Below, one piece after another: positions 20,554 to 32,218 of a stretch of 64,000 nt of DNA. This DNA is from Diphasiastrum complanatum. Lineage: Eukaryota > Streptophyta > Lycopodiopsida > Lycopodiales > Lycopodiaceae. The DNA is taken from positions 81,139,870 to 81,203,869 of the forward strand of contig CM055092.1 in assembly GCA_029204225.1 (NCBI GenBank), written 5' to 3'. Each line of letters begins with the position of its first letter. Position 1 is the first letter of the stretch. The notes below the pieces were generated by a model. It did no database searches and was not told the DNA's origin. It was given only the letters and a program-made list of their open reading frames with translations. Made by a program: the position numbers and the translations under genes.

Positions 20554-23500
20554 AGATGGATGAAGAGCGCATACAGTGTGAAGAAGGAGAGAGATCGCTG
20601 GAGGAAGGGAGGGAGTAATAGTGAGATAAATCCGAGAGAGAGAGAGATATGAGCGTAGTCAGAGAGGAATAAAGATCATTGTGGGAGAGTGGGAGAGATA
20701 AGGGAGCGGCTGACTGTGAGGGGGAGAGAGAGAGAGAGAGCGGTAGGTAGAGAGGGAGAGTAGGTGCGCAGAGGGATGAAGAGCGCAGCAACAGAAGGCA
20801 ACCACCTTCTTGTTTCTCTTATGGTATCCAAGAATCAGCACAGGTAGGAATCATAGTATTCTTTTTCGGATCTTCACGACTGCAGCTTCTTCAACAATGG
20901 ATTTACCTTTCTCTGCTCACTCAAAACAAAAACAAAATCCCTGGTTGAATGCAGTAATGTTCTCTCCACTCATTGTAGGAATGCACTCTCTTCAAAATGA
21001 ATGATCGCTCTGCTCATTGAATGCACGGATGCAATCTTTTGATCATTGAATGCAAGAATACTCTCTTCACCAAAAACAAAAACTCTCCTCTTCTTCTCTC
21101 TGCAGACTGAATCACTCCATGCTTCTCCCTCCAATACCTCGTGAGCGAGAGAACGAGGCAGTTACCAACCTTTCACTTTCAAACACCATCCATTTTTGGC
21201 TTTCCATTGAATCCATTTCATAGAATTCGACTTTACTCATTCTGATAAAAAGTTTCAGGTCCATTTGACAAGTGTCGATTAAGGATATGTGGGCTCTGGA
21301 TTATCGAAGAGTTTATGGTAGGACCTCTTCCAACGACTTTCAGAAGTGTATTTTCTTAAAAACTGACCTTCAATAAGCGTATAACACCTTTCACGTCATT
21401 TATTTGTTTCATTTTAAAAATCATCACATGAATATGCGTTTGGCCTGTCAACATAATTTTGAAATTGATCATCCTAGTATATGTCGGTCATTCCCATTGT
21501 TTTGACCTCGTCAATTCTTTTCTCAGGGAGCTCAACTCAAAGTGCATCAAGGACAAATCAGGAGCTCAAAGGAGTTCCAAAGTCGAAAGTCAGAAGCGAC
21601 AGGGGCGAACATTTCAAAGACCTGAATGTCTTAAAAGCATTTTCACCTGCAAAATTTTATTTGGACTCGTATATTTTGCAGTGTCCTCAATCGATAAGGA
21701 TTCATTGATTTTTATCCGGAACCCCTTCAATTGTGAAGCAATGTTACTAAATCCTTGATTTGAGCTAGAACTCCAAGTTGTCTTTGATAATCTTTGATGG
21801 ATCATGGTTAATTGCTGTTTGAACGATTTTGAACTTGCCAACGTATTTTATTTTGTGGAATCTTTTTGGACCTTATGATAAGGTCATGGTCCTTATTCTT
21901 CAAGGACATCCCTAATCTTGAAGAGGGTATTATTTGTCACGATCATTGATTTAATTGTCATATTTTCGCTAGTTTGTTGTTTTTGTCTTCAACTGAACAT
22001 TGATTGTCGTTGTTTGCAGGACCCTTAGCCTTTGGACCTTTCCTTGAAACTTAAGTCAGTGCCTTAAAGGTACCTGGGCATCTTTTATTAATCATGATAT
22101 AAAGTACATTTCATTATTACAATATGGCAAAAAATTGCCATTTAATAAAACTACTTAGCAACTGTCGATATTATCATCCATCAAAGTCACTTACGAGTGT
22201 TGCTAAAAATAGCTTATTGCTATTTAACAAACTTACTAAAAATAGTAACATAGTAAAAATAGCTCTAATTTGTCTGATATAATTGTCATTTGAAAATTAA
22301 TTACGACATTTGAACCTGCCATAGAATTTCATAGCTACTCTTTAACATAGCCACATTCGTATATCAGTAAAAAGTGGCATAATAGCAGAATTTGCACATA
22401 TGAGATACATCTAGCACATTTTTTTCTAGAAAATCAGCATCAATGATTGTAGTTGCTAAAATTTTGAAATTTTGACCAGAAAAATGCACTACAGTATGGC
22501 TTTATCTAATTTTAGTTTGTTTCATCTATGTCATTTTTCATAATCATTCATTTTTTGTATGCACTTCTTATCAATTGGAGTATGTTTGGTTGCAATTTAT
22601 TTTAGTTTCCGTACCAGTTAACGAATGGGTTTGTAGTGTACTAGTGACTTGATTAATATTGTGAATCATAGTTGATCTAAATATTCATTCAACGTGTTTG
22701 AAATGATTGTAAGAGGTTACTTGCTATGTAGTACTATATGGCATACATAGTGTATTTGCAGTTCTTGTCATAATATCCACACTGAAGTAAGAGTTCGTAT
22801 TATGGAATTGATTTGTAAGTGTTCGTATCATAAATTTTTTCTATTTTTCAACAATGTCAAAATCTCGACACATTTAAAAGTGGTCAAATTTTGACAAAAG
22901 AATAAAAATAAAAAACTTGTTAAATTTTGAAATAAACAAAAATAGGACAGATTTAAACGTCCCATCAGTCAGATTCCAACAGGAAAAAAAAAACTTGTTG
23001 GATTATGAAAGGAAAACAAATTTTTGTCGGATTCTGACGTCTCACGTGGCCATCGGAATCCGATGTCCATATGGCATATTTTTTGAGAATTGTTTTTATT
23101 CGGTTGCTAGTTTTGGGCTTGTCATCGGCGGATATTGACGGATTTTGATGACTTTATTGCCATGCGTTTTCTGACACCTGCGTCAATTAAAAAAAAAATT
23201 TAAACAAGATTTTACGTCAGAAATTCCGTCAGAAATCGGAACTATTCTTGTAGTGATCAAGCAACCTTTTTTTATTCTATTTGGCTGAATCTATATGCTT
23301 GTCTCTATAATAAAGGTTGCCTACTGTTTATCCTAGTTGTCTAAAAGATGACGTACTGAATTCTTGACTATATCATTTCACAATGGTGTTATTGGATGCC
23401 AATTTAAACCAATATTTGTGGATAACCAGCCTTGTCATTGTGGTGGTTAGCTCTGAATATCACACACCTTACCTTTTACATTATCCATTTTACACTTGTA

Positions 23501-23650
23501 ATCCAAAAGAAAAGATTTATCTCTCTATGGGAGAACGATATATCTTTTATACTACACATTTTTGCCAATATTGTAGGAATCTATAATGACTAGGCCACTG
23601 TGAAGAATTTCAGATCATTAAGATTCAATATGTCCCTTTAATCTTTGGTT
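20554..23650. other. Spacer of the inverted repeat: GA-rich and AT-rich DNA without a clear gene
   Basis: The sequence at 20570-20790 is strongly purine-rich on the plus strand (GAGAGAGA runs). The stretch from 20800 to 22880 has no coding motif; the open frames there are short. It contains several short near-repeats such as TTGCTAAAAATAGC and TAGTAAAAATAGC (22200-22260). The only recognisable element is the CACTA-like end at 22880-23262. Nothing is seen at 23263-23650. Confidence 0.5.
22880..23262. mobile_element. CACTA-like (En/Spm) transposon terminus
   Basis: On the minus strand the segment begins CACTACAAGAATAG at 23262, the hallmark CACTACAAGAA end of plant CACTA transposons. Behind it are repeated subterminal motifs of the type TCTGACG / TTTCTGACGTAAA / GATTCTGACG between 23262 and about 22970. 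The opposite terminus was not found with confidence (a weak CACTACAG lies at 22487), so this may be a truncated or solo end. No transposase is present. Confidence 0.6.
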
Positions 23651-24317
23651 ATGAAATATAGCACATCTAGCACCATTGACAATGTAGAAAACTAGCTCCA
23701 TCATTACATAGAAGATTCAAACTCTAATAGATCTTGAAAAAATAAGGTATGAATGATAGAGTACTATTGTTGTACATAAAAAACCAATAACCTACTGTAT
23801 TTCACACATGTGAATGCAACAAACATCATACAATTTGATTCTACACACAAAAAGTTGAGATATTACCACCAATGTGCACCTATGAGTATGAAACCCCAAA
23901 GAGATCTCATGTATGAGCACGAATGAGAAAAGAGATAAAGAATGTAACTCCTCCCACGTGTGTACAACTATATATAGCAGATCCATGTCTCATTAATGAG
24001 TTTGGTTTCCCTCCAAATCTCTTCTAGTTGAAAAACCTTATCAATAATATACTAGATTCAATGTATCTAACATTTAAATTAGAATGTGTCCAACCTCGAC
24101 CTCCTAATTTCCCCACACTTTCCAAAGTAGTTCAAATAAACTTTGACTAAAATAACTTTTATAAAGTTTATCTCTAAGTCTAAAATGCATATTGGCCTAA
24201 TATGGACAACAACCAATTAATGTGAGTAATGACCATTTGCTTGCTTGTCTCCTCCAACTTTGTCCTTTCTATGTCTCCACCATAAAACTCCATGAATGAG
24301 CCTCCATTGCCATCTTG

Positions 24318-26045
24318 CTACAAGATATCATCAACACTTGATGACTTGGCCATGAATGAGTGACATAATGAACCTCCAAAAGCTTCATTTCCATCAAAAG
24401 AACTAGCCAAGAATGCTAGTATAACTCCAACATCAAAATGATGCAAAACAATGTAAATAGTTTGACCATATCTTGACAATTTCACATGAAATAGCTCAAA
24501 CATGAGATAAGACAAGATAAGTAAACTTGAACAACACTTCCTTGCTTCTCCTTTGACCTTACTTGATTCTTCATACACCTGCAAAAATAGATCCATAACA
24601 TCTTTTCCAAATGAGTCTCCTTTGATGCTCTTGACTAGCTCCAATTTGCCACCTTTCCTTTTGTGTTGTTGAAGCCCTTTGAGACCAACCTCCTCATCTT
24701 CTTTTTGATGAAAGCTATTGACTAAGACCTCTTTTCCAGATCTATTAGCTGATTTTTCATCATGAGAACCAATACCTACTTGCATAGCATCATCATCTAC
24801 ACAAGAAGATTCTCCAAAACAAGTGAGTAAAACAAAGTGTGTCACTTCCAATTGCTTACCTTTCTCTTTAACATCAAAGATATGAATATATTCAGACCTG
24901 AACCTTTTGAAATAGTCCCTCTCAAACATATGATCTATATCCAACAAGATCTCATCAATGCTTGATCTTGATCTGCGACCAAAGTTAACGAAAAAAATGC
25001 CACCATCATAAAGCAAAAGATAGATTCCACACTTTCCATCCAACACGAAGTAGGGTAGGTGAAGATGAGTATCAAACCTAATAAATCCAACCCGCTTGAG
25101 TCCATAAAAAACCTCTCCCTTGCCTTGAAGAAATTGCCTCTCGATTTACTCCATGTATTCTTCTCCAACCAACCTTTTGCCATCTTGATCATGAGTGATC
25201 AATTCATAATCATAGAATCCTTTGAGTTGATGAAGAAATGTGAGATCCATGCTTTGGTTCTTCCGAAGAACCAATCTTCCATTGCTATTTCCTTCACAAG
25301 ACTCCTTCTTAATGATTGCATCATAAGAAGTAAAAATCTCAAAGACATTAGAAGCCATGAAAAAAATGATTAGTACCTTCGACATAAGGATGATTGAAGT
25401 ACTCTCTTTTTTCAACATAAGGATGACTAAAGTACTCTTGTTTTTCAAACATGAACTTCTACTCAATGATTTAGGTAATGAATCACATGATAATGATTCT
25501 TTCTCACTACCGTTCACCATGACATCATTTGAATTACATCCTACTTTGGATATTTCACATACTTCTCTTCTTCTTGACTTGTGACTATCTCCCTCACCAA
25601 TTCTCATGATAGAACCATTTGATGTACTCTCTTTATAAAGCCATGTGACTCCACTTGCGGCAAAAATGACTTTATTGGACTCCTGACAAAAAAATGTAGA
25701 AGAACCACCTCCTTCATGCATGTGCCTAACAACATCTTTTTCCATGTAATCAAAGAAATCATTAGCTACAATCTTTTCCAAGGAAGAACCTTCACCACCT
25801 CCATTGATGAAGTTAGCTCTTTCCTTACCTTTTGCATGCTTGCACTTTCCACGAATAACCATTGAAGAACCATCATTATAGCTAGCAAAGTTAGCACAAA
25901 GATGAACATTTCCAAGAAGCATATTATATCTTGACCTAGATCTAGCATGATGAAGCTTGTCAGACTTTGCATAAGATCCAACCAATCTTATTGATGCTAA
26001 AAGGGAACTTTGGAAAGTTGAGACCAATATCCTTTTCCATTCCAT
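24318..26045 (-). pseudogene. Long ORF of element E (576 codons, one internal stop), unknown function
   Basis: Two open frames (26045-25146 and 25046-24318) are in the same register, and the sequence between has no other stop, so the region is one 576-codon frame broken only by TAA at 25148-25146. The left-arm copy has CAA at that site, so the stop is a recent C-to-T change. The N-terminal half matches the left copy. The second half has FRFRSEYIHIFDVKEKGK, a charged region with HQKEDEEVGLKGLQQHKRKG, and a hydrophobic C-terminal part. I recognise no enzyme motif. It sits where pol should be. It could be a captured host sequence or a lineage-specific accessory protein. Confidence 0.55.
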
Positions 26046-26421
26046 CCTTTTTGTTAGCCATACAAAAAGCTTCTAGCTTGAAAAGTCTACCTTGTCTATT
26101 GCCCCTAGCAACCAAGATTTCTTCCTTTGTAATGAAACAAGCATCACCACAAACTTTACCATGTATCCTTTCTCTATTTTGACTAACACTTAACAAATTC
26201 TTTGAAAGTGAAGGAATATAAAGAACACCGTCAAGTTTTGCTTTCATATTAGTAGAAAGACAAATAGGAATTGAACCAATACCTTCAATCACACACTTAA
26301 CACCATTGGCCATGTGAATTGCTTTCTTGGCTCCATCATAAGTGACCAAAGAAGTAAAGAACTCCTTGTGACTAGTCTTGTGCTCCAGTGTCAATCCACC
26401 ATGAATCTTTCTCACATTCAC
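25960..26421 (-). pseudogene. Protease and post-protease region of element E, right
   Basis: Nearly identical to 19261-19722 of the left arm, with TSHKEFFTSL, GVKCVIEGIGSIP, LYIPSLSKNLLSVSQ and GRLFKLEAF. The protease catalytic triad is out of frame here. The reading frame differs from that of the downstream long ORF, so at least one frameshift separates them. Confidence 0.7.
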
Positions 26422-26466
26422 TTGATATTGGACTTGAAGAACACGTCAAAAGAGAATCACAACTAC

Positions 26467-27300
26467 CTACATCCTCACCATTTTAGTAAAATTGATTTGC
26501 TTGCTACCTTCATCTCTTTGCTTATTCAAACATTCATTAGCAAAATGCCCTTTGATTCCACAATAAAGACAATTCAACTTAGACTTATCTTTCTTTTTGC
26601 CAAAAGAGAAAGTCTCACCTTGATCTTGTCCTTTAGACCACTTGCCTTTGCCTTTGCCCTTGAACTTGCCTTTGATGAACATTGCCTCCTCTTCATAATG
26701 TGATGATGATGTAGATCCACCTCGTTCTTGAAGCCTAAACTCCTCATTCGCCAAGATCTCTTGAAAATCCACAATACTTGACAAAGTCTTTTGAATAGCA
26801 AAACTTTGAACAAGATTAGCACATCCAACAAGCCATTAAGTATAACTTGAACAAGTTCTATCTCCTTAATGCTCTCGTCAATACATTCTAACTCATCATT
26901 GAATACTTTAACTCTCAAAACAAAATCATGAGTACTTTTATCAATCTTTTGCATACTTTGAAAGATTTTTCTTCTTATGTTTAGTACCCTAGATGTAGAC
27001 TTGGATTCATAAAGCTTCATAAAGGCTTTTGAAGCCTCACTTGATGAAGTGCACTTACCAACTTCCTTGAAAGTTCATTGGTATCATTCATCTTAATCAT
27101 GTGTAGAGTTCTTTTAGCTCTCTTGTCATACCTCACTTGGTCTTGGGGTTCTTGAGGCCCCTCCTCCACACCTACAACAATCTCCATCAACTCATTCATC
27201 TCCAATAAGGAATCCATCCTTAGCTTCCAAATAGAATAGTTGATTGAGGTAAGCCTATCATTGCCTTCTAACATGAAGCCACTTGAGGTTGCCATGTTGC
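26467..27300 (-). pseudogene. copia-like gag and zinc knuckle of element E, right
   Basis: The first part starts MATSSGFMLEGNDRLTSINYSIWKLRMDSLL at about 27295 and breaks near 27060 (frameshift after NDTNEL). The middle (27020-26574) has LYESKSTSRVLNIRRKIF and FNDELECIDESIKEIELVQVILNGLLD. The end (26784-26467) has the basic linker and the knuckle CLYCGIKGHFANEC. Three frames are needed to read it, so it is inactive. It gives a fuller gag than the left copy. Confidence 0.78.
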
Positions 27301-27699
27301 AATGATTTGATTCTTTCTTGCAACTTGTTCCAATGCACAAAGCACTCCTTTGAATGTCAACAAATGAACTCAAGAAAAAATCACAAAGATATGGAACCTC
27401 TCAAATCTCTTTCTTGAAGAATTCTTGATCAACCTATGATCTACCAACAATATAATGAACCTTGCCACTTCCTAAGATTGAAACACACTCTATTAAAGTC
27501 CAGCAACTTCAAAAAACAGAGATCCAATCAAAAATAGGGTTTTGACAAAGTCACAAAAAATTGAATCTTCAAGATAATACATGCAATTGCTAAAATGTTG
27601 AGATACTATCTTGTAGAATGCAATAACACCGATCCATAGCAAGTAAAGTCACCACATTCCACCAAGTTTGGAGTGAAATCGGCCTACTTCAATGATTTT

Positions 27700-29045
27700 G
27701 ACTTCTATTAGGTTCTGATTTACAAAAAATCAATTCTAAACTTGAAAAATGCATCAGTAAAAGATCATTTTCCTTTACCATTGACTGAGCAAATCTTGGA
27801 TGAGGTCGCAGGTCATGAGTTATACAGTTTCTTGGATGGGTTTAGTGGGTATAATCAAATATAGATCACTGAGAAGGATAGAGAGAAGACTGCTTTCATC
27901 ATAGAAGGGGGGCCACATGTCTATAAAGTAATGCCATTCAGATTAAAGAATTCGCCAATAGCTTTTCAGAAGGTTAGGACGAAAGCATTTTATGATTACT
28001 TGGACAGGTTCATGAAAATTTTCCTGGATGGTTTTTGTTTATATGGTGATGTTGAGGATCAGCTGGATTATTTAGAAAAAAAATTTCAGTAGTGTTACGA
28101 GTTCAGGATAAGTTTGAATCCGGACAAATGCACTTTCTGCATAAGATGCGGAGTTTTGCTTGGGCAAATCATTTCAAAAGAGAGTCTATCAATTGATCCA
28201 GAAAAGATCGAGGTGATTAAAAATATGCGGGTTCGAAAGAGATGCAAACCTTTTTGGGAATGACAGGGTATCATCACTGTTACATTTATGCATATTTGGA
28301 TAGAACTCGTGTTATATGAGGTTTTGACAAAAGGAGCGGTATACAAAATCACTATTATGCATCATAAAGCATTTAAGGATTTGGTTAACAAATTGGTGAA
28401 TGTGTCTATTCTTCGACTGCCCGATTGAAGTAAACCGTTTCATGTGCACTATGATGCTTCATAGTAGCAGTTGGTTGCGTATTAGTACAACCAAGAGAAG
28501 AGAAAGGATATGATCATCCAGTATACTATGCAAGCAAGCAGCTAACACCAGCAGAGAAGAATTATTAAACCACGGAAGGAGAGGCATTGAGGTTAAATTT
28601 TGTGCTAAGGAAATTTTGTCATTTTTTACCTGATAATAAATTTATTGTTTATATGGATCATTAACCACTGTTGTACCTTATACATAAACCTACAATTGTG
28701 GGTAGGATCGCACATTGGATGATTTCGTTCCAAGAATTCGAGTTTGAAGTGCGAATTCGGCCTGGACGAGTGCATACTGTAGCCGATCAATCATCCCGTA
28801 TTGAAACGGGCAATGAGGAAGAAAGCATCGATGAAATGCCGGATGCGTAGTTGTTTATGTCTGAATTAGTCAATGATTCTTGGTACACTGATCTGGTTAA
28901 TTTTTTGACGCATGGGACTTTTTCGGACCATTTTAAAAAATCTCAACATTGTCAATTGATTTGATGATCGAGAGTTTTTCAGATGATTGAGGGTCAATTA
29001 TATCAACGTGGTCATGATCAAGTCCTAGGACGTTGTCTACAATCA
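27700..29045 (+). pseudogene. Ty3/gypsy reverse transcriptase and RNase H, right arm only
   Basis: Plus-strand gypsy pol debris. RT blocks include VKDHFPLPLTEQILDEVAGHELYSFLDGFSGYNQI, EKTAFI, MPFRLKNSPIAFQ and a decayed FLDGFCLYGD where the catalytic F/Y-x-D-D should be. RNase H blocks include YASKQLTPAEKNY-like sequence, LRKFCHFLPDNKFIVYMDH, and FEFEVRIRPGRVHTVADQSSRI. The start of the integrase (IEGQLYQRGHDQVLGRCL) ends at 29045. Several stops are present. The left arm lacks it at the mirror position, so arms differ here by insertion, deletion or replacement. Confidence 0.82.
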
Positions 29046-29189
29046 AAGGATGTAGGTTGTTGCTGTAGTATGGACAGGGATAGTTCCTTACTATAATTAA
29101 GTGTTTATGATCAAATCATTATGCATTTCTAAGTTCTATCATGCATAAAATAGCAATTTATATCTTCTAGCTATAAATTTTTGTTCTGA

Positions 29190-30001
29190 TCAAAAACTTG
29201 AGGTTGACTGTATCATGTTCCTACTGCGCCATTGTATCTTGAGATTCATCAGGGGTCTCATCAATGTCAGATTGCTGATTATTGGCTCCATAGTGTAGTC
29301 GACCAAATTATTAGCAGTCATATCAGCAAGCGTGTCCTTTGTCAACTCAAGCACTATTTCTATTGGAACAATGTTGAGTTTCGGTGGTGTGTCTTCTTCA
29401 ATTATAACCAACATGTATTTCTCCTGAACAAGTGGAGGCAATATTCTTCTTTCTTGCATCAAGGGCAGCTCTATGTCATTCAACAAGTTAAAATGCTCGC
29501 ATACATGGCCGATCTGAGCTCCCAACGTAACAAACTTCTCGTGTTTAATATGTGAAAGGCCTTGAACGCAATGGAAGCAAAATTAACTCTTTCACCTTTG
29601 AGAACATTAACCAGATATCCAATGTTTGTTACAGCTATTGTATCATCCGAATCTATTGCAAACACAACTTGATTGGAAAAACGACGTAGACTATGTAATA
29701 TTCGATCAACGATCATTGAGATCTTGTAGCCCTTAGTCATTGTGAAAAGGCTCCCTTTGAAAAGAGTCACTTCATCCACCATCTCTTCTCTGGATATTGA
29801 TGGGGTTGTCCCATCCTTTGGCAAGCATAAAGCATCATCATAAACTTCTTTTGTTATCAACACTTTTGCATTTCTGATTCTTACTTTGATCTTGTCCTCA
29901 ACCACTTGATGGATTCCAGCAAAAAATTGAGTGCTTAATTTTTTTTGAACAAAAGATGAGTTTACTTTAAGTAAATCTCCTAGTTTGCAGATCTCAGCCA
30001 T
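29190..30001 (-). pseudogene. ORF downstream of the gypsy integrase, right copy (unknown function)
   Basis: Better preserved copy of the left-arm ORF at 16663. The frame 30001-29480 encodes 173 residues without a stop and contains FVQKKLSTQFFAGIHQVVEDKIKVRIRNAKV, an acidic segment and NVLKGERVNFASIAFKAFHIL. A second frame (29525-29190) continues with KYMLVIIEEDTPPKLNIVPIEIVLEL, so a single frameshift near 29500 separates them. It lies about 525 bp after the integrase, the position where some plant gypsy elements carry an additional ORF. No function can be given. Confidence 0.5.
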
Positions 30002-30525
30002 GTTCTAATTGATTCTATCTTAATTGGGCTGCGCACTTTCCAATTCATTGGTGTTGCTTTATGATCGCTGGGAGACATCATTATTTCTTGGAAAGCAAAT
30101 TCACAAAACAGCACGAAGCAGATGCAAGCAACAACTTACAATAAATAACAATATTGCATTACGATCATTAGTGAATACAATTGAGTGCAAGCAAGACCTT
30201 AATAGTGACCATAACAATAGTCAATTCATGCAAGCAAGTAAAAAGATGAACAAACACAAAATCATTGCGAGGTATAAGCAAAATGACATAAACAGTGTTA
30301 AAAGAAAAGCGAGGAAGAAAATGCATGATCAATGCAATAGGCAGTGATGCAAGTTGACCATGTACATGTGTCAAATGTAGATTGCACTGTCGTTCTACAT
30401 ACACAATCTTAACTACACAGTAATACCAATAAACGTGGTCATATATCTACATGGCAAAAAGTTTTAATAAAGTAAGATTTGGCAATATTCCTAAGATATT
30501 AAGAAAATTTCTCATCAATGACAGC

Positions 30526-31430
30526 CTAGTGAGAGTCAAACAATAATGGTGCAAATAAATAAATAGACCAATAAAACTCAACCTTCCATGAATAATATTT
30601 CATGAGCCTAAATCCATTGACTGTGGTAGGTTGTAAATTTCCTTCCAAGTCTGCTACTTGAATTGATCCATTGTCAAAAACTTCCATTACTTTATAAGGT
30701 GCCATCCATTTGGCATGTAGTTTTCCAAGAAATTTAATTTGTTGAGTATTATACAATAAAGTATAGTTCTCCTTTTTAAGTACGACCTTTTTAATTGTCG
30801 AATTGTATATTTTCTTCCGTTTTTTTTTCACAACTTTCTTCTAATTTGTCGAGAATTCGAAGCTGATGTTGTACACTATCTTTTATCGATATTATTTCTT
30901 GATCTTCAATTCTATAACTTGGAACTCCAAATTCTATAGCTAGGATCAGATATATACCATATACCAAATAAAATGGAGTTCTTGTTATATTCTATGTATT
31001 GCGATAATCCCACAAAACAAAGGATAACTTTTTATCTTAGCCCGACGAATGCGCTTTGGTGATCTTATTCAAAATTTTACAAAGCATACCATTTGCTCGT
31101 TCTCTTAGACTATTTACTTTCAGATTGTTAGGTGTGGTCTTTCGATGCTTAATCATAATATTTTCCATTAGGACTTGTTTAGTCCCATTCAAAAAATGAG
31201 TTACTCTGTCACTTACTAACTTGAATGGACAACCATAACGAGTTATTATGTTTTGAAATAACAATTCAACAACCATCTTGGCATCATTTTTCCATGTCAC
31301 CTTTGCCTTGACCATTTTTGTTTCGATTGGTGCAAGGGGTAGACTGGAATGTTAGAGTCCAATGCATGCTCTTAGTAGGCTTACTAATTATTTGGCAAAG
31401 ATCATTTGATATAAGTTGCAACATCCTTTT
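30526..31430 (-). pseudogene. Ty3/gypsy integrase, C-terminal part, right copy
   Basis: Mirror of 15225-16138. Frame 31315-31037 reads MVKAKVTWKNDAKMV, the RYGCPFKLVSDRVTHF block and ERANGMLCKILNKI (with the core Glu in frame, unlike the left copy). Frame 30831-30526 has the C-terminal segment LGKLHAKWMAPYKVMEV and TVNGFRLMKYY. The two frames are separated by stops, so no complete integrase can be made. Confidence 0.8.
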
Positions 31431-31589
31431 TTACCCTACAATGTTTTGCACATAATTTTTGTATGCATATAGCTCACAGTTGCAAACTTGAAAAAACATC
31501 TTGAATTGAACCTCATTTGAGCTATAAATGTCATGTTCCTTGAGCTGTAAAAAATATTAGGATAGAGGGGTAAAAATATTAGGATTTCT

Positions 31590-31715
31590 TTATGTCAGGT
31601 GGTGCATTTATTTTCGTGCGTTCCGAGCACTCTCATCCCTCGGGCTATGCCCTTGGGATCACGAGGGATTCACTTGCTAGAATGCCCTCAAATGAATGCA
31701 CCACCTGTTACATAA
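31590..31715. repeat. Short fold-back element (MITE-like) upstream of the intact expansin
   Basis: Mirror copy of 14950-15073. Ends TTATGTCAGGTGGTGCATT and AATGCACCACCTGTTACATAA are inverted repeats, and the interior ATCCCTCGGGCTATGCCC...GGGATCACGAGGGAT can also fold. It lies about 500 bp upstream of the expansin ATG and may be part of its promoter region; any regulatory effect is inference. Confidence 0.6.
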
Positions 31716-32218
31716 ACACTTCTGGATTTGATGAACAAAACTGATCCCCTCCATTTTCTTCAACAAAAGCAAAAAATAGAAAATAAAACCATATAATGAA
31801 TAGTCTGGTGGCTAAAAATTTTGAATTAATTTGGCGCTATTTCACCCGTCGCATGTCCACGTAATCAGCAGCAACCCTAAATTGAAGAAGACTATAATGA
31901 TGATCCTCTTCTCTTTTTCTCATTCACTGCTGCTCTCACTATTTTTCCGCACTACCATCCTCCTCCTCCGGCTACTCTTCTACTAAGAGCACCGATCTCA
32001 GAGGGTTCATTTACCTACTCTGCAATCAAGGTCGACGCAGCATTGCAATAAGGTAAGGGCACCATCTTTGATGAACGTAGAGGCCTCACGCGCATCAGCG
32101 TATGAGCATTGCATTGCCATCCCTGCGGCATGTCTTACTCGGTTTATTAGAACTTAACAGTCGATATAGGTGACTCAGCCGGTGGGTACGTACGTGTGTA
32201 TCTTTTTGTGGCAGGAGA

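Larger units (their letters stand above)
24300..27700 (-). mobile_element. Element E, right copy (gag, protease-like region, long non-pol ORF)
   Basis: Minus-strand copy with leader sequence and probable 5' LTR (about 27700-27375), gag (27300-26500), protease-like region (26421-25960), and an ORF that reads on to 24318, past the inner junction of the inverted repeat. A region at about 24050-23700 beyond the ORF is LTR-like. No integrase, RT or RNase H is found anywhere in the 3.4 kb, so this is a non-autonomous copia-derived element carrying extra coding sequence. Confidence 0.7.

Noticed and set aside
22487-23262. A complete CACTA element from CACTACAG (22487) to 23262
   Set aside because: Terminal matches stop after CACTACA and no matching 3-bp target duplication is present (ATG against ATC).
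24318-25046. A separate host gene next to element E
   Set aside because: It is in the same frame as the upstream E ORF with only one stop between them, so one ORF of the element is the simpler reading.
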